From: Pseudescherichia sp032055545
GTDB taxonomy: Bacteria > Pseudomonadota > Gammaproteobacteria > Enterobacterales > Enterobacteriaceae
Reading direction: 5' to 3'
Assembly: GCA_032055545.1 (NCBI GenBank)
Contig: DAMBQR010000008.1
Location: forward strand, 30,451 to 94,450
Length of the DNA stretch: 64,000 bases
The notes beneath the pieces are model-generated. The model was not told where the DNA came from. It ran no database searches and saw nothing but the letters and a program-made list of their open reading frames with translations. Positions within the stretch are counted from its first letter, which is position 1. Each line of letters begins with the position of its first letter. Made by a program: the position numbers and the translations under genes. Positions 17,007 to 24,021 of this stretch are shown in pieces.

Positions 17007-18647
17007 TCAGGCGTTTTTCAGCACTTCGCTAACAATCTCTACCGCTTCTTTCTCAATCAGCTTACGGTGCTCTTCACCGAGGAAGCTTTCACAGTAAATT
17101 TTGTAGGCATCTTCCGTACCTGACGGACGTGCGGCAAACCAGCCGTTGTCGGTCATCACCTTCAGCCCGCCAATAGATGCACCGTTACCCGGCGCAGCGG
17201 TCAGACGCGCCGTGATCGGATCCCCTGCCAGCTGGCTGGCGCTGACCATCTCCGGCGACAGCTTCGACAGCGCGGCTTTCTGCGCTGAGGTTGCTCCGGC
17301 CTGCAGACGGTTATAGCTCGGCGCGCCAAAGCGCTCGGCCAGCTCATCGTAGTGCTGCTGCGGGTTTTTGCCGGTGACGGCGGTAATCTCTGCCGCCAGC
17401 AGGCACATGATAATGCCGTCTTTATCGGTGGACCACGGGGTGCCATCAAAGCGCAGGAACGAGGCCCCGGCGCTCTCTTCGCCGCCGAAACCGAAGCTGC
17501 CGTCGTGCAGACCATCAACAAACCACTTGAAGCCAACCGGCACTTCCACCAGCTTACGGCCCAGATCGTTGACCACGCGGTCAATCATCGCCGAGGAGAC
17601 CAGGGTTTTTCCCACCGCCACCTCTTTGCCCCACTGCGGACGATGCTGGAACAGGTAGTTGATGGCCACTGCCAGGTAGTGGTTCGGGTTCATCAGCCCC
17701 GCCGGGGTGACTATGCCGTGACGGTCATAGTCCGGATCGTTGGCAAAGGCCAGATCGAACCTGTCGCGCAGCGCCAGCAGGCCCGCCATCGCACACTCAG
17801 AGGAGCAGTCCATACGGATCGCGCCATCTTTGTCGAGATGCATAAAGCGGAAGGTCTGATCGACCTGATCGTTAACGATGGTCAGATCCAGCTTGTAGTA
17901 CTCGGCAATACGCTTCCAGTACTCAATACCGGAGCCGCCCAGCGGATCGACGCCCAGCTTGAGGCCCGCTTTCTGGATGGCTGCCATATCGACGATCTCG
18001 GCCAGGCCTTCGATAAAGGGCTGGACCAAGTCTTTTTCGGTCACGCGCCCCGAAGTCATGGCTTCGTCCAGGGTCATACGTTTAACCCCTTCCAGACCAG
18101 CTGCCAGCAGCGCGTTAGCGCGATCCTCTACCACCTTAGTGACGTTAGTATCGGCCGGGCCACCGTTAGGCGGGTTGTATTTGATACCGCCATCTTCCGG
18201 CGGGTTATGTGAAGGGGTGATGACGATCCCGTCAGCCTGCGCACCGCCCTGCTTGTTGTGCTCAAGGATAGCATTCGATACCGCAGGCGTTGGCGTAAAG
18301 CCGTTGTTCTCCTGCACGATGATATCTACGCCGTTGGCAGCCAGCACCTCCAGCACGGAGATAAACGCTGGCTCGGAGAGCGCATGGGTATCTTTGCCGA
18401 CATAGCACGGCCCGGTGACGCCGTTTTTAGCGCGCTCTTCGGCAATCGCCTGGGCAATCGCCAGAATGTGCGGTTCGTTGAAGCTGTGGCGTACCGAGCT
18501 GCCGCGGTGGCCAGAGGTACCAAATTTTACCGCATGTTCGCTATTGCCCGTTTCCGGCTTCAGCACGTAGTACTGCGCGGTAAGCTGAGCGACGTTAATC
18601 AGATCGCCCTGTTGTGCAGGCTGCCCTGCGCGTTCATGGTTTGCCAT
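17007..18647 (-). CDS. pgm: Phosphoglucomutase
   Basis: Alpha-D-phosphohexomutase (546 aa, same as E. coli) interconverting glucose 1-phosphate and glucose 6-phosphate for glycogen and envelope sugar synthesis. Motifs are KFGTSGHRG near residue 40, the phosphoserine loop TPSHNPPEDGG near residue 146, the metal loop DPDYDRHG near residue 300, and FAARPSGTEDAYK near the C-terminus. An in-frame ATG seven codons upstream (18668) exists; I chose 18647 because the product MANHERAGQP aligns with the E. coli start. It is 24 bp downstream of seqA in the same operon. Confidence 0.97.
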   Translation of the reverse strand: MANHERAGQPAQQGDLINVAQLTAQYYVLKPETGNSEHAVKFGTSGHRGSSVRHSFNEPHILAIAQAIAEERAKNGVTGPCYVGKDTHALSEPAFISVLEVLAANGVDIIVQENNGFTPTPAVSNAILEHNKQGGAQADGIVITPSHNPPEDGGIKYNPPNGGPADTNVTKVVEDRANALLAAGLEGVKRMTLDEAMTSGRVTEKDLVQPFIEGLAEIVDMAAIQKAGLKLGVDPLGGSGIEYWKRIAEYYKLDLTIVNDQVDQTFRFMHLDKDGAIRMDCSSECAMAGLLALRDRFDLAFANDPDYDRHGIVTPAGLMNPNHYLAVAINYLFQHRPQWGKEVAVGKTLVSSAMIDRVVNDLGRKLVEVPVGFKWFVDGLHDGSFGFGGEESAGASFLRFDGTPWSTDKDGIIMCLLAAEITAVTGKNPQQHYDELAERFGAPSYNRLQAGATSAQKAALSKLSPEMVSASQLAGDPITARLTAAPGNGASIGGLKVMTDNGWFAARPSGTEDAYKIYCESFLGEEHRKLIEKEAVEIVSEVLKNA

Positions 18648-18671
18648 TGCCTGATCCTTCTTATGCAAGGG

Positions 18672-19217
18672 TTAAATTGTGCCGCAAACCTTGTCAATCA
18701 GCTCCGCCGGGAACTGCATCGACTGCATGATATGCTCCACCATGCTGCGTTTACGGTCCGTATTGGTATTCGTGATCACCCAGTATGGCGTATTTGCCAG
18801 GTGCTTAGGCTTGGTCTGTGCCCCGTTTTGCAACAGCGTCTGCTCATCACCCGCAAAGTAGACGCGGGTGCGGCCATGCAGGGACTCCGTCGCCTCGGCA
18901 AACGCTTTATCATCCAATGAATAGAGTGTAGACAGCACCAGCATGAAGCGGTTGACCGCTTTTCTCTGTTCTGCATATTCATCAGACAGCAGCAGCTCGC
19001 GCATGGCACGGACCTTGTCTTTCACAGGATTAGCCGGCTTCACCTCGGCCGGGACGTTGACAATGGCGGCCTCTTTCGGGGCGGTGGCCGCTGGCCTGCT
19101 GCCGTTGGCGGTAAACTTCAGCATCCGCCGTAAAATCTCGGATGCGCTCTCGCCGATGTGTTTGGTGTGGCTAGCAATATAGCTGTAAAGCTCATCATCA
19201 ACTTCGATCGTTTTCAT
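18672..19217 (-). CDS. seqA: Replication initiation regulator SeqA
   Basis: Binds hemimethylated GATC sites, sequesters oriC and organises newly replicated DNA (181 aa, as in E. coli). The N-terminal oligomerisation segment MKTIEVDDELYSYIASHTKH and the C-terminal DNA-binding domain (KDKVRAMRELLLSDEYAEQ, then NTNTDRKRSMVEHIMQSMQ) are conserved; the linker at residues about 38-62 is variable. The ATG at 19217 is preferred over an upstream one at 19250 because it matches the E. coli N-terminus. It is divergent from ybfF. Confidence 0.97.
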   Translation of the reverse strand: MKTIEVDDELYSYIASHTKHIGESASEILRRMLKFTANGSRPAATAPKEAAIVNVPAEVKPANPVKDKVRAMRELLLSDEYAEQRKAVNRFMLVLSTLYSLDDKAFAEATESLHGRTRVYFAGDEQTLLQNGAQTKPKHLANTPYWVITNTNTDRKRSMVEHIMQSMQFPAELIDKVCGTI

Positions 19218-19387
19218 TTTAATCCAGTGGAGTATCTTATCTGAATACAAGCTGTTGGGATTATAGGCGAAATCTCAACAACGGTTAGCGTCAGGCAAAA
19301 GTCGGTTCGCATCGACCCCTTGCAGCCAGGCGGCAGAATGGTCAACATAATACCCTAACCCGACAGAGCGAAAAAAAGAACTTTGCC

Positions 19388-20161
19388 ATGAAATTGAATA
19401 CCCGAGCGCAATCTGCACAACATCCGCACAACAATTCTCCCATTGTTCTGGTCCATGGTCTGTTTGGCAGCCTGGACAACCTCGGCGTGCTGGCACGCGA
19501 TCTGGTAAACGATCACGATATCATTCAGGTGGATATGCGCAACCATGGTCTCTCTCCCCGCTCGCCGGAGATGAACTACCCGGCCATGGCGCAGGATCTG
19601 CTCGATACTCTCAACGCCGAGGGCCTGGAGAAGGCGACCTTTATTGGCCACTCCATGGGCGGCAAGGCGGTCATGGCGCTTACTGCGATCGCGCCTGAAC
19701 GAATCGACCAGCTGGTGGCCATTGATATTGCGCCAGTTAACTATCAGGTACGCCGCCACGATGAAATTTTTGCCGCTATCAAGGCGGTGACGGCTGCCGG
19801 AGCCACCCGCCGCCAGCAGGCTGCCGCCCTGATGCGCCAGACGCTACACGAAGAGGGGGTGATTCAGTTTCTTCTGAAATCCTTTATTGACGGCGAGTGG
19901 CGCTTCAACGTGCCGGTGCTGTGGGATCGCTATGAGGATATCGTTGGCTGGCAGACCGTGCCCGCCTGGGATCGTCCGGCGCTGTTTGTCCGCGGCGGTC
20001 AATCACCCTACGTCACCGAGGCGCACCGCGATGCGCTGCTCGCCCAGTTCCCGCAGGCACGGGCGCACGTCATTGCCGGTGCGGGTCACTGGGTGCACGC
20101 TGAAAAGCCCGAGGCGGTGCTGCGGGCGATCCGCCGCTATCTGGCGAGCGATGCCGGCTGA
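19388..20161 (+). CDS. ybfF: Acyl-CoA esterase/alpha-beta hydrolase YbfF
   Basis: 257-aa alpha/beta hydrolase (E. coli 254). The nucleophile elbow GHSMGG is at about residue 89, the oxyanion-type HGLFGS near residue 24, and the catalytic histidine in GHWVHAEKP near residue 238. E. coli YbfF has esterase activity on acyl substrates; the physiological substrate is not settled. The stop codon overlaps a degenerate LexA-like site in front of ybfE. Confidence 0.94.
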   Translation: MKLNTRAQSAQHPHNNSPIVLVHGLFGSLDNLGVLARDLVNDHDIIQVDMRNHGLSPRSPEMNYPAMAQDLLDTLNAEGLEKATFIGHSMGGKAVMALTAIAPERIDQLVAIDIAPVNYQVRRHDEIFAAIKAVTAAGATRRQQAAALMRQTLHEEGVIQFLLKSFIDGEWRFNVPVLWDRYEDIVGWQTVPAWDRPALFVRGGQSPYVTEAHRDALLAQFPQARAHVIAGAGHWVHAEKPEAVLRAIRRYLASDAG

Positions 20162-20175
20162 TTAAAAACCCGGCG
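20156..20175 (+). promoter_or_regulatory. Degenerate LexA-box-like site upstream of ybfE
   Basis: CTG-ATTAAAAACC-CGG sits where I recall the E. coli ybfE LexA site, CTG-ATTAAAAACC-CAG. The left half and the 10-bp AT-rich spacer are kept; the right half has CGG instead of CAG. LexA binding would be weakened. The E. coli comparison is from memory. Confidence 0.4.
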
Positions 20176-20201
20176 ACCGGACGCCGCAAGGCTTACGGTC
20201 G

Positions 20202-20230
20202 TTGGCGTCCCTGCTCTGCTGATGTATGAT
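20202..20230 (+). promoter_or_regulatory. Predicted sigma70 promoter of ybfE
   Basis: TTGGCG (-35) and TATGAT (-10) are separated by exactly 17 bp, which predicts a start near 20237 and a leader of about 54 nt before the ybfE ATG at 20291. Confidence 0.5.
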
Positions 20231-20290
20231 GGCGCGCTAATCGCGCAGGGTTACCCTGGCAGCCTGTTTTCCCCGACGTCACCCAAAATC

Positions 20291-20584
20291 ATGGCAAAAG
20301 AACAAACGGACCGTACGACACTAGATCTGTTCGCGAACGAGCGTCGCCCGGGACGACCGAAAACGAATCCGCTTTCGCGTGACGAACAGCTACGCATCAA
20401 TAAGCGTAACCAGCTTAAACGCGACAAAGTCCGCGGGCTTAAGCGCGTCGAGCTAAAGATGAACGCCGATGCCGTTGAGGCCCTCAACGCGCTGGCCGAC
20501 GCGCGGCAGATGAGCCGTAGCGAGCTCATTGAAGAGCTTCTGTTAACCCAGCTCAAGGCTCTGCACCGCCAGGATGACCTCTGA
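20291..20584 (+). CDS. ybfE: YbfE, ribbon-helix-helix-like protein
   Basis: 97-aa protein, same length as E. coli YbfE, beginning MAKEQTDRTTLDLFANERR. It is strongly basic in residues 17-53 and ends in a segment (VELKMNADAVEALNALA, then MSRSELIEELL) typical of the ribbon-helix-helix/CopG fold, so DNA binding is likely but untested. In E. coli it is a LexA-regulon member. I chose the ATG at 20291 over an upstream in-frame ATG (20222) that overlaps the predicted promoter. Confidence 0.9.
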   Translation: MAKEQTDRTTLDLFANERRPGRPKTNPLSRDEQLRINKRNQLKRDKVRGLKRVELKMNADAVEALNALADARQMSRSELIEELLLTQLKALHRQDDL

Positions 20585-20733
20585 AAGCCTCGTCAAATCA
20601 CACTTTCATGTAGCACAGAGTGCAGTCCGGACGATTACGAATTTCGCGTACGGCTCTGTTCTGCTATTATTGCCCTTATCCGTGGGCTGTGCTCCACCAC
20701 CATATCATTAAGATTCAAGAGGTTATTTTACTC

Positions 20734-21264
20734 ATGGCAATTACAGGCATTTTTTTCGGTAGCGACACCGGTAACACCGAAAATATCGCGAAGATGATCC
20801 AAAAGCAGCTGGGTAAAGAGATTGCCGACGTGCATGACATTGCCAAGAGCAGCAAAGAAGATCTTGAGGGCTATGATATCCTGCTGCTGGGCATCCCGAC
20901 CTGGTACTATGGTGAAGCGCAGTGCGACTGGGATGACTTCTTCCCAACCCTGGAAGAGGTAGACTTCAACGGTAAGCTGGTGGCGCTGTTCGGCTGCGGT
21001 GACCAGGAGGACTACGCAGAGTACTTCTGTGATGCGCTGGGCACCATTCGTGATATCATCGAGCCTAACGGCGCAACCATCGTCGGCCACTGGCCAACGG
21101 CGGGCTACCACTTTGAAGCGTCCAAAGGTCTGGCCGATGACGATCACTTCGTCGGCCTCGCCATTGACGAAGATCGTCAGCCGGAGCTGACCGCTGAACG
21201 CGTTGAGAAGTGGGTGAAGCAGATCTCCGAAGAGCTGCACCTGGACGAGATCGTGAACGCCTGA
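20734..21264 (+). CDS. fldA: Flavodoxin 1
   Basis: FMN electron carrier (176 aa, as in E. coli), essential for IspG/IspH, biotin synthase, MetH reactivation and anaerobic enzymes. The phosphate loop GSDTGNTEN is at residues about 9-17, with the FMN-stacking regions IPTWYYGEAQCDWDDF near 55 and FGCGDQEDYAEYF near 90. The ATG at 20734 follows an AAGAGGT ribosome binding site; a longer in-frame ORF upstream is not used. It is followed by uof-fur, the usual order. Confidence 0.97.
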   Translation: MAITGIFFGSDTGNTENIAKMIQKQLGKEIADVHDIAKSSKEDLEGYDILLLGIPTWYYGEAQCDWDDFFPTLEEVDFNGKLVALFGCGDQEDYAEYFCDALGTIRDIIEPNGATIVGHWPTAGYHFEASKGLADDDHFVGLAIDEDRQPELTAERVEKWVKQISEELHLDEIVNA

Positions 21265-21336
21265 TTTTAGACGGCGCAGCCTTAGTGCTGCGCTGCTATT
21301 GATAGATAAAAGCAATAGAAATAATTGCTACAAATT

Positions 21337-21365
21337 TTTAACTTTCGCGTACATACCTGTACAAT
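21337..21365 (+). promoter_or_regulatory. Candidate uof-fur promoter
   Basis: A -10-like TACAAT at 21360-21365 lies 17 bp after a weak -35 (TTTAAC). The interrupted palindrome GTACA-TACC-TGTAC at 21349-21362 overlaps the -10 and could be a regulator site. Support is only by sequence pattern. Confidence 0.35.
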
Positions 21366-21471
21366 ATCCCCTGGTCAAACGGGCCGCGTAACGATTGTTT
21401 GTTGGCGAGACCACGTTTTATACGCATACTTTACTTGAGGACTTGTAGTTTTCATTAAGAAGTGGCAATTC

Positions 21472-21490
21472 TATAATGAGACGCATTTAC
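21472..21490 (+). promoter_or_regulatory. Fur-box-like site overlapping the uof start
   Basis: TATAATGAGACGCATTTAC matches 13 of 19 positions of the consensus GATAATGATAATCATTATC and covers the first codons of uof. It is consistent with the known autoregulation of fur; the strength cannot be judged from sequence alone. Confidence 0.5.
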
Positions 21491-21562
21491 TCAAGGTCAT
21501 TCTCATTAACTTCCGCCTCGGAAGTGGATCGATTAGCAACAGGACAGACTCCGCATGACTGA
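21476..21562 (+). CDS. uof: Uof leader peptide upstream of fur
   Basis: A 28-codon ORF starting ATG AGA CGC (MRRIYSRSFSLTSASEVD and so on, ending TPHD) that terminates within the first codons of fur: its TGA (21560-21562) overlaps the fur reading frame beginning at 21555. Size, position and overlap match E. coli uof, whose translation is coupled to fur and is repressed by the iron-starvation sRNA RyhB. The peptide has no recognised domain; its role is regulatory through coupling. Confidence 0.9.
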   Translation: MRRIYSRSFSLTSASEVDRLATGQTPHD

Positions 21563-22013
21563 CAATAACACCGCATTAAAGAAGGCCGGCTTGAAAGTCA
21601 CGCTTCCTCGTTTAAAAATTCTGGAAGTGCTTCAGGGACCGGATAACCATCATGTCAGTGCGGAAGACTTATACAAGCGACTGATCGACATGGGCGAGGA
21701 AATTGGTCTGGCTACCGTGTACCGCGTGCTTAACCAGTTTGATGATGCCGGGATCGTGACCCGTCACAACTTTGAAGGCGGCAAATCCGTTTTCGAACTG
21801 ACCCAGCAGCATCACCACGATCACCTGATCTGCCTCGACTGTGGCAAAGTGATCGAATTTAGCGATGACTCTATCGAAGCTCGCCAGCGTGAAATCGCCA
21901 CTAAGCATGGCATTCGCCTGACGAACCACAGCCTCTACCTGTACGGTCACTGCGCTGAAGGCGACTGCCGCGAAAATGAACACGCGCACGAAACGACGCC
22001 GCGTAAGCTGTAA
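21555..22013 (+). CDS. fur: Ferric uptake regulator Fur
   Basis: Iron-responsive repressor of 152 aa (E. coli 148). The N-terminal winged helix contains LKVTLPRLKILEVLQ and GLATVYRVLNQFDDAGIV; the C-terminal domain has the metal-binding HHHDHLICLDCGKVIEF motif (residues about 87-103) and a Cys pair near the end (CAEGDC). It is translated from an ATG inside the end of uof and is followed by a strong terminator. Confidence 0.98.
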   Translation: MTDNNTALKKAGLKVTLPRLKILEVLQGPDNHHVSAEDLYKRLIDMGEEIGLATVYRVLNQFDDAGIVTRHNFEGGKSVFELTQQHHHDHLICLDCGKVIEFSDDSIEARQREIATKHGIRLTNHSLYLYGHCAEGDCRENEHAHETTPRKL

Positions 22014-22026
22014 TTGAAACGTTAAC

Positions 22027-22057
22027 AAAAAGGGCCACCTCAGGGTGGCCCTTTTTT
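22027..22057 (+). terminator. Rho-independent terminator of fur
   Basis: The stem AAGGGCCACC/GGTGGCCCTT with a small loop is preceded by A residues and followed by six T. It begins 13 bp after the fur stop codon. Confidence 0.9.
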
Positions 22058-22074
22058 ATGGGAAGAGCGAGACC

Positions 22075-22384
22075 GTAGGCCGGGCAAACGCAGTGCCGCC
22101 CGGCATTGCATCGTCAACATAATAACGCCCGGTGGCGCTTCGCTTACGCGGGCCTACAAACCGCACCGTGCCCGTCGTAGGCCGGGCAAACGCAGTGCCG
22201 CCCGGCATTGCAGCGTCAACACAATAACGCCCGGTGGCGCTTCGCTTACGCGGGCCTACAAACCGCACCGTGCCCGTCGTAGGCCGGGCAAACGCAGTGC
22301 CGCCCGGCATTGCAGCGTCAACACAATAACGCCCGGTGGCGCTTCGCTTACGCGGGCCTACAAACCTACACTGTGCCCACCGGG
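22075..22384. repeat. Three tandem 102-bp BIME units
   Basis: Units start at 22075, 22177 and 22279, an exact period of 102 bp. Each unit has two REP-type palindromes in opposite orientation (GTAGGCCGGGCAAACGCAGT..., and CGCCCGGTGGCGCTTCGCTT...GCGGGCCTAC). Units 2 and 3 are almost identical; unit 1 differs at two or three positions, and the end of unit 3 diverges. These fill the fur-side border of the carbohydrate island. Open reading frames through this array are repeat artefacts. Confidence 0.9.
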
Positions 22385-22400
22385 CGCAAAAAAGTGTCTG

Positions 22401-23183
22401 TTACCAGCAAACAAACCCGCCATCAACCAGCAGATCCACCCCGGTGCAGAACGATGAGGCATCCGCGGCGAGGAAAATCGCCGGACCCACCATCTCCTCA
22501 ACCTTTGCCATACGCTGCATCGGCGTCTGGCTCTCAAACGATTTTGTCTGGTGTACCATCTCTGGACGGGTATTCATTGGCGTCGCCGTGTAGCCAGGGC
22601 TGATGGTGTTGACGCGAATATTCTTCTCCGCCCACTCCATCGCCAGGCTTTTACTTAAGTGGATCACCCCCGCCTTGGAGCAGTTGTAGTGCGCCTGCTC
22701 CAGGCCACGGTTAACAATCACGCCGGACATCGAGGCGATATTAATGATCGCGCCGCCGCCGCTCTCCAGCATCAGCTCGGCCTCGGCTTTGCAGCTGTTC
22801 CAGACGCCGGTCAGGTTGATATCGATAACCCGCTGCCACTGGTCCGGCTCCATCTCCAGCGCCGGATTAGCATTGGCAATCCCGGCGGCGTTAAGGGCAA
22901 CATCCAGACGACCAAACTGCTTTTTCACTTCGGCAATGGCGGCGCGCAGATGCGCAATGTCACGTACGTCGCCGGTATAAGCGAAGGCGCTGCCGCCCAT
23001 CTCCTGAATGGTGCTGACCGTTTCCGCCAGGCCGCCATCCTCCCGCAGATCGAAACAGGCGACCTTCGCCCCCGCGCTGGCAAAGCCGCAGGCAATCATT
23101 TGACCGATACCGCTGCCTGCTCCGGTGACAAACGCGACGCGATCGCTTAAGTCGAACAGCCGTTGGGAAAAGTGTTTATCCAT
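22401..23183 (-). CDS. Short-chain dehydrogenase/reductase, polyol-dehydrogenase-like (A)
   Basis: 260-aa classical SDR. The NAD(P)-binding motif TGAGSGIG is at residues about 21-28, NAAG at about 93, the catalytic Ser in INIASMSG near 148, and YNCSK with the Tyr/Lys pair near 165. An aspartate after the second beta strand (CFDLRED) suggests NAD(H) preference. The C-terminus GVDLLVDGGFVCW resembles arabitol/xylitol/threitol dehydrogenase-type SDRs, an impression from memory. It is last in the minus operon with the other SDR (18-bp gap) and the kinase. Likely role: oxidation or reduction of a sugar alcohol/ketose; substrate unknown. Confidence 0.8.
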   Translation of the reverse strand: MDKHFSQRLFDLSDRVAFVTGAGSGIGQMIACGFASAGAKVACFDLREDGGLAETVSTIQEMGGSAFAYTGDVRDIAHLRAAIAEVKKQFGRLDVALNAAGIANANPALEMEPDQWQRVIDINLTGVWNSCKAEAELMLESGGGAIINIASMSGVIVNRGLEQAHYNCSKAGVIHLSKSLAMEWAEKNIRVNTISPGYTATPMNTRPEMVHQTKSFESQTPMQRMAKVEEMVGPAIFLAADASSFCTGVDLLVDGGFVCW

Positions 23184-23201
23184 GGTTTCACTCCAAGTGT
23201 G

Positions 23202-23999
23202 TCAGGACATGATCAAGCCGCCATCAACGTTGATGGTTTGTCCCGTAATGTAGGCGGCGTCCTCAGACGCCAGAAACGCCACCAGCCCGGCAACGTCGGC
23301 GGGCTTGCCAGCCCGCTTGAGTGGGATCCCCTGCACCCATTCGTCCATAAGCTCGCCCTTTTTATACTGCTTCTCTGGCGTACTCAGGATCTCGCCCCAC
23401 ACGCGGTCGTTGTAGTCCCACATATTGGTTTCGATAATTCCAGGGCAGAAGGCGTTAACCGTGATGTTGTGCTGAGCCAGCTCAAGCGCCAGGCTTTGGG
23501 TAATACCGATCACGCCCATTTTGCTGGCGGCGTAGTGCGGGGTGTAGATAAAGCCAACGCGCCCCTGGCCGGAGGAGGTGTTGATCAGACGTCCGCTCTG
23601 CTGTTTCACCATATACTTAGCGGCTTCGCGGCAGCATAACCACACGCCGGTGGTATTGACGCTGAGCACGTTGTCAAACTCCTGACGCGTCATTTTATCG
23701 AAGCGGTCGATAGTAATAATGCCGGCGTTTTGAATAGAGACGTCCACGCTGGAAAAGGTGTGATGCGCGAGCCGGTAAAGCTCGGCGACCTGCTCTTCAT
23801 TAGTCACGTCAGCGACGAAGGAGATAATATTCTCGTGATACTCCTCCTTCAGCCGCTCTGCGGTCTCGGTGACCTCAGCCGAGTAGTCAGAGAGCACCAG
23901 ATTCGCTCCCGCATCGGCAAATTTTCTGGCGATGCCCTCGCCGATGCCTTTAGCAGCACCGGTAATGACTACCGTTCTGTTTTCGAATACGTATCCCAT
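23202..23999 (-). CDS. Short-chain dehydrogenase/reductase, sorbitol-dehydrogenase-like (B)
   Basis: 265-aa classical SDR. The motif TGAAKGIG is at residues about 13-20, the acidic LSDYS turn (residue about 38) favours NAD(H), the catalytic Ser lies in INTSSGQG near 143 and the Tyr/Lys pair in YAASK near 156. The stretch ETNMWDYNDRVWGE and the end TINVDGGLIMS are typical of sorbitol/galactitol/ribitol-type SDRs. It lies 22 bp behind the kinase gene. With two different SDRs in one operon, either sequential oxidation or epimerisation via a shared ketose is possible; this is inference. Confidence 0.8.
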   Translation of the reverse strand: MGYVFENRTVVITGAAKGIGEGIARKFADAGANLVLSDYSAEVTETAERLKEEYHENIISFVADVTNEEQVAELYRLAHHTFSSVDVSIQNAGIITIDRFDKMTRQEFDNVLSVNTTGVWLCCREAAKYMVKQQSGRLINTSSGQGRVGFIYTPHYAASKMGVIGITQSLALELAQHNITVNAFCPGIIETNMWDYNDRVWGEILSTPEKQYKKGELMDEWVQGIPLKRAGKPADVAGLVAFLASEDAAYITGQTINVDGGLIMS

Positions 24000-24021
24000 A
24001 CTCTCTCTCCTCGCCTGCTAT

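Noticed and set aside
22056..22310. 84-codon minus-strand ORF with repeated peptide units
   Set aside because: It reads through the 102-bp BIME array; the peptide repeats come from the DNA repeats, and there is no ribosome binding site.
22075..22384. CRISPR-like array
   Set aside because: The period of 102 bp, near-identical full units without variable spacers, and internal palindromes identify REP/BIME repeats; no cas genes are present.
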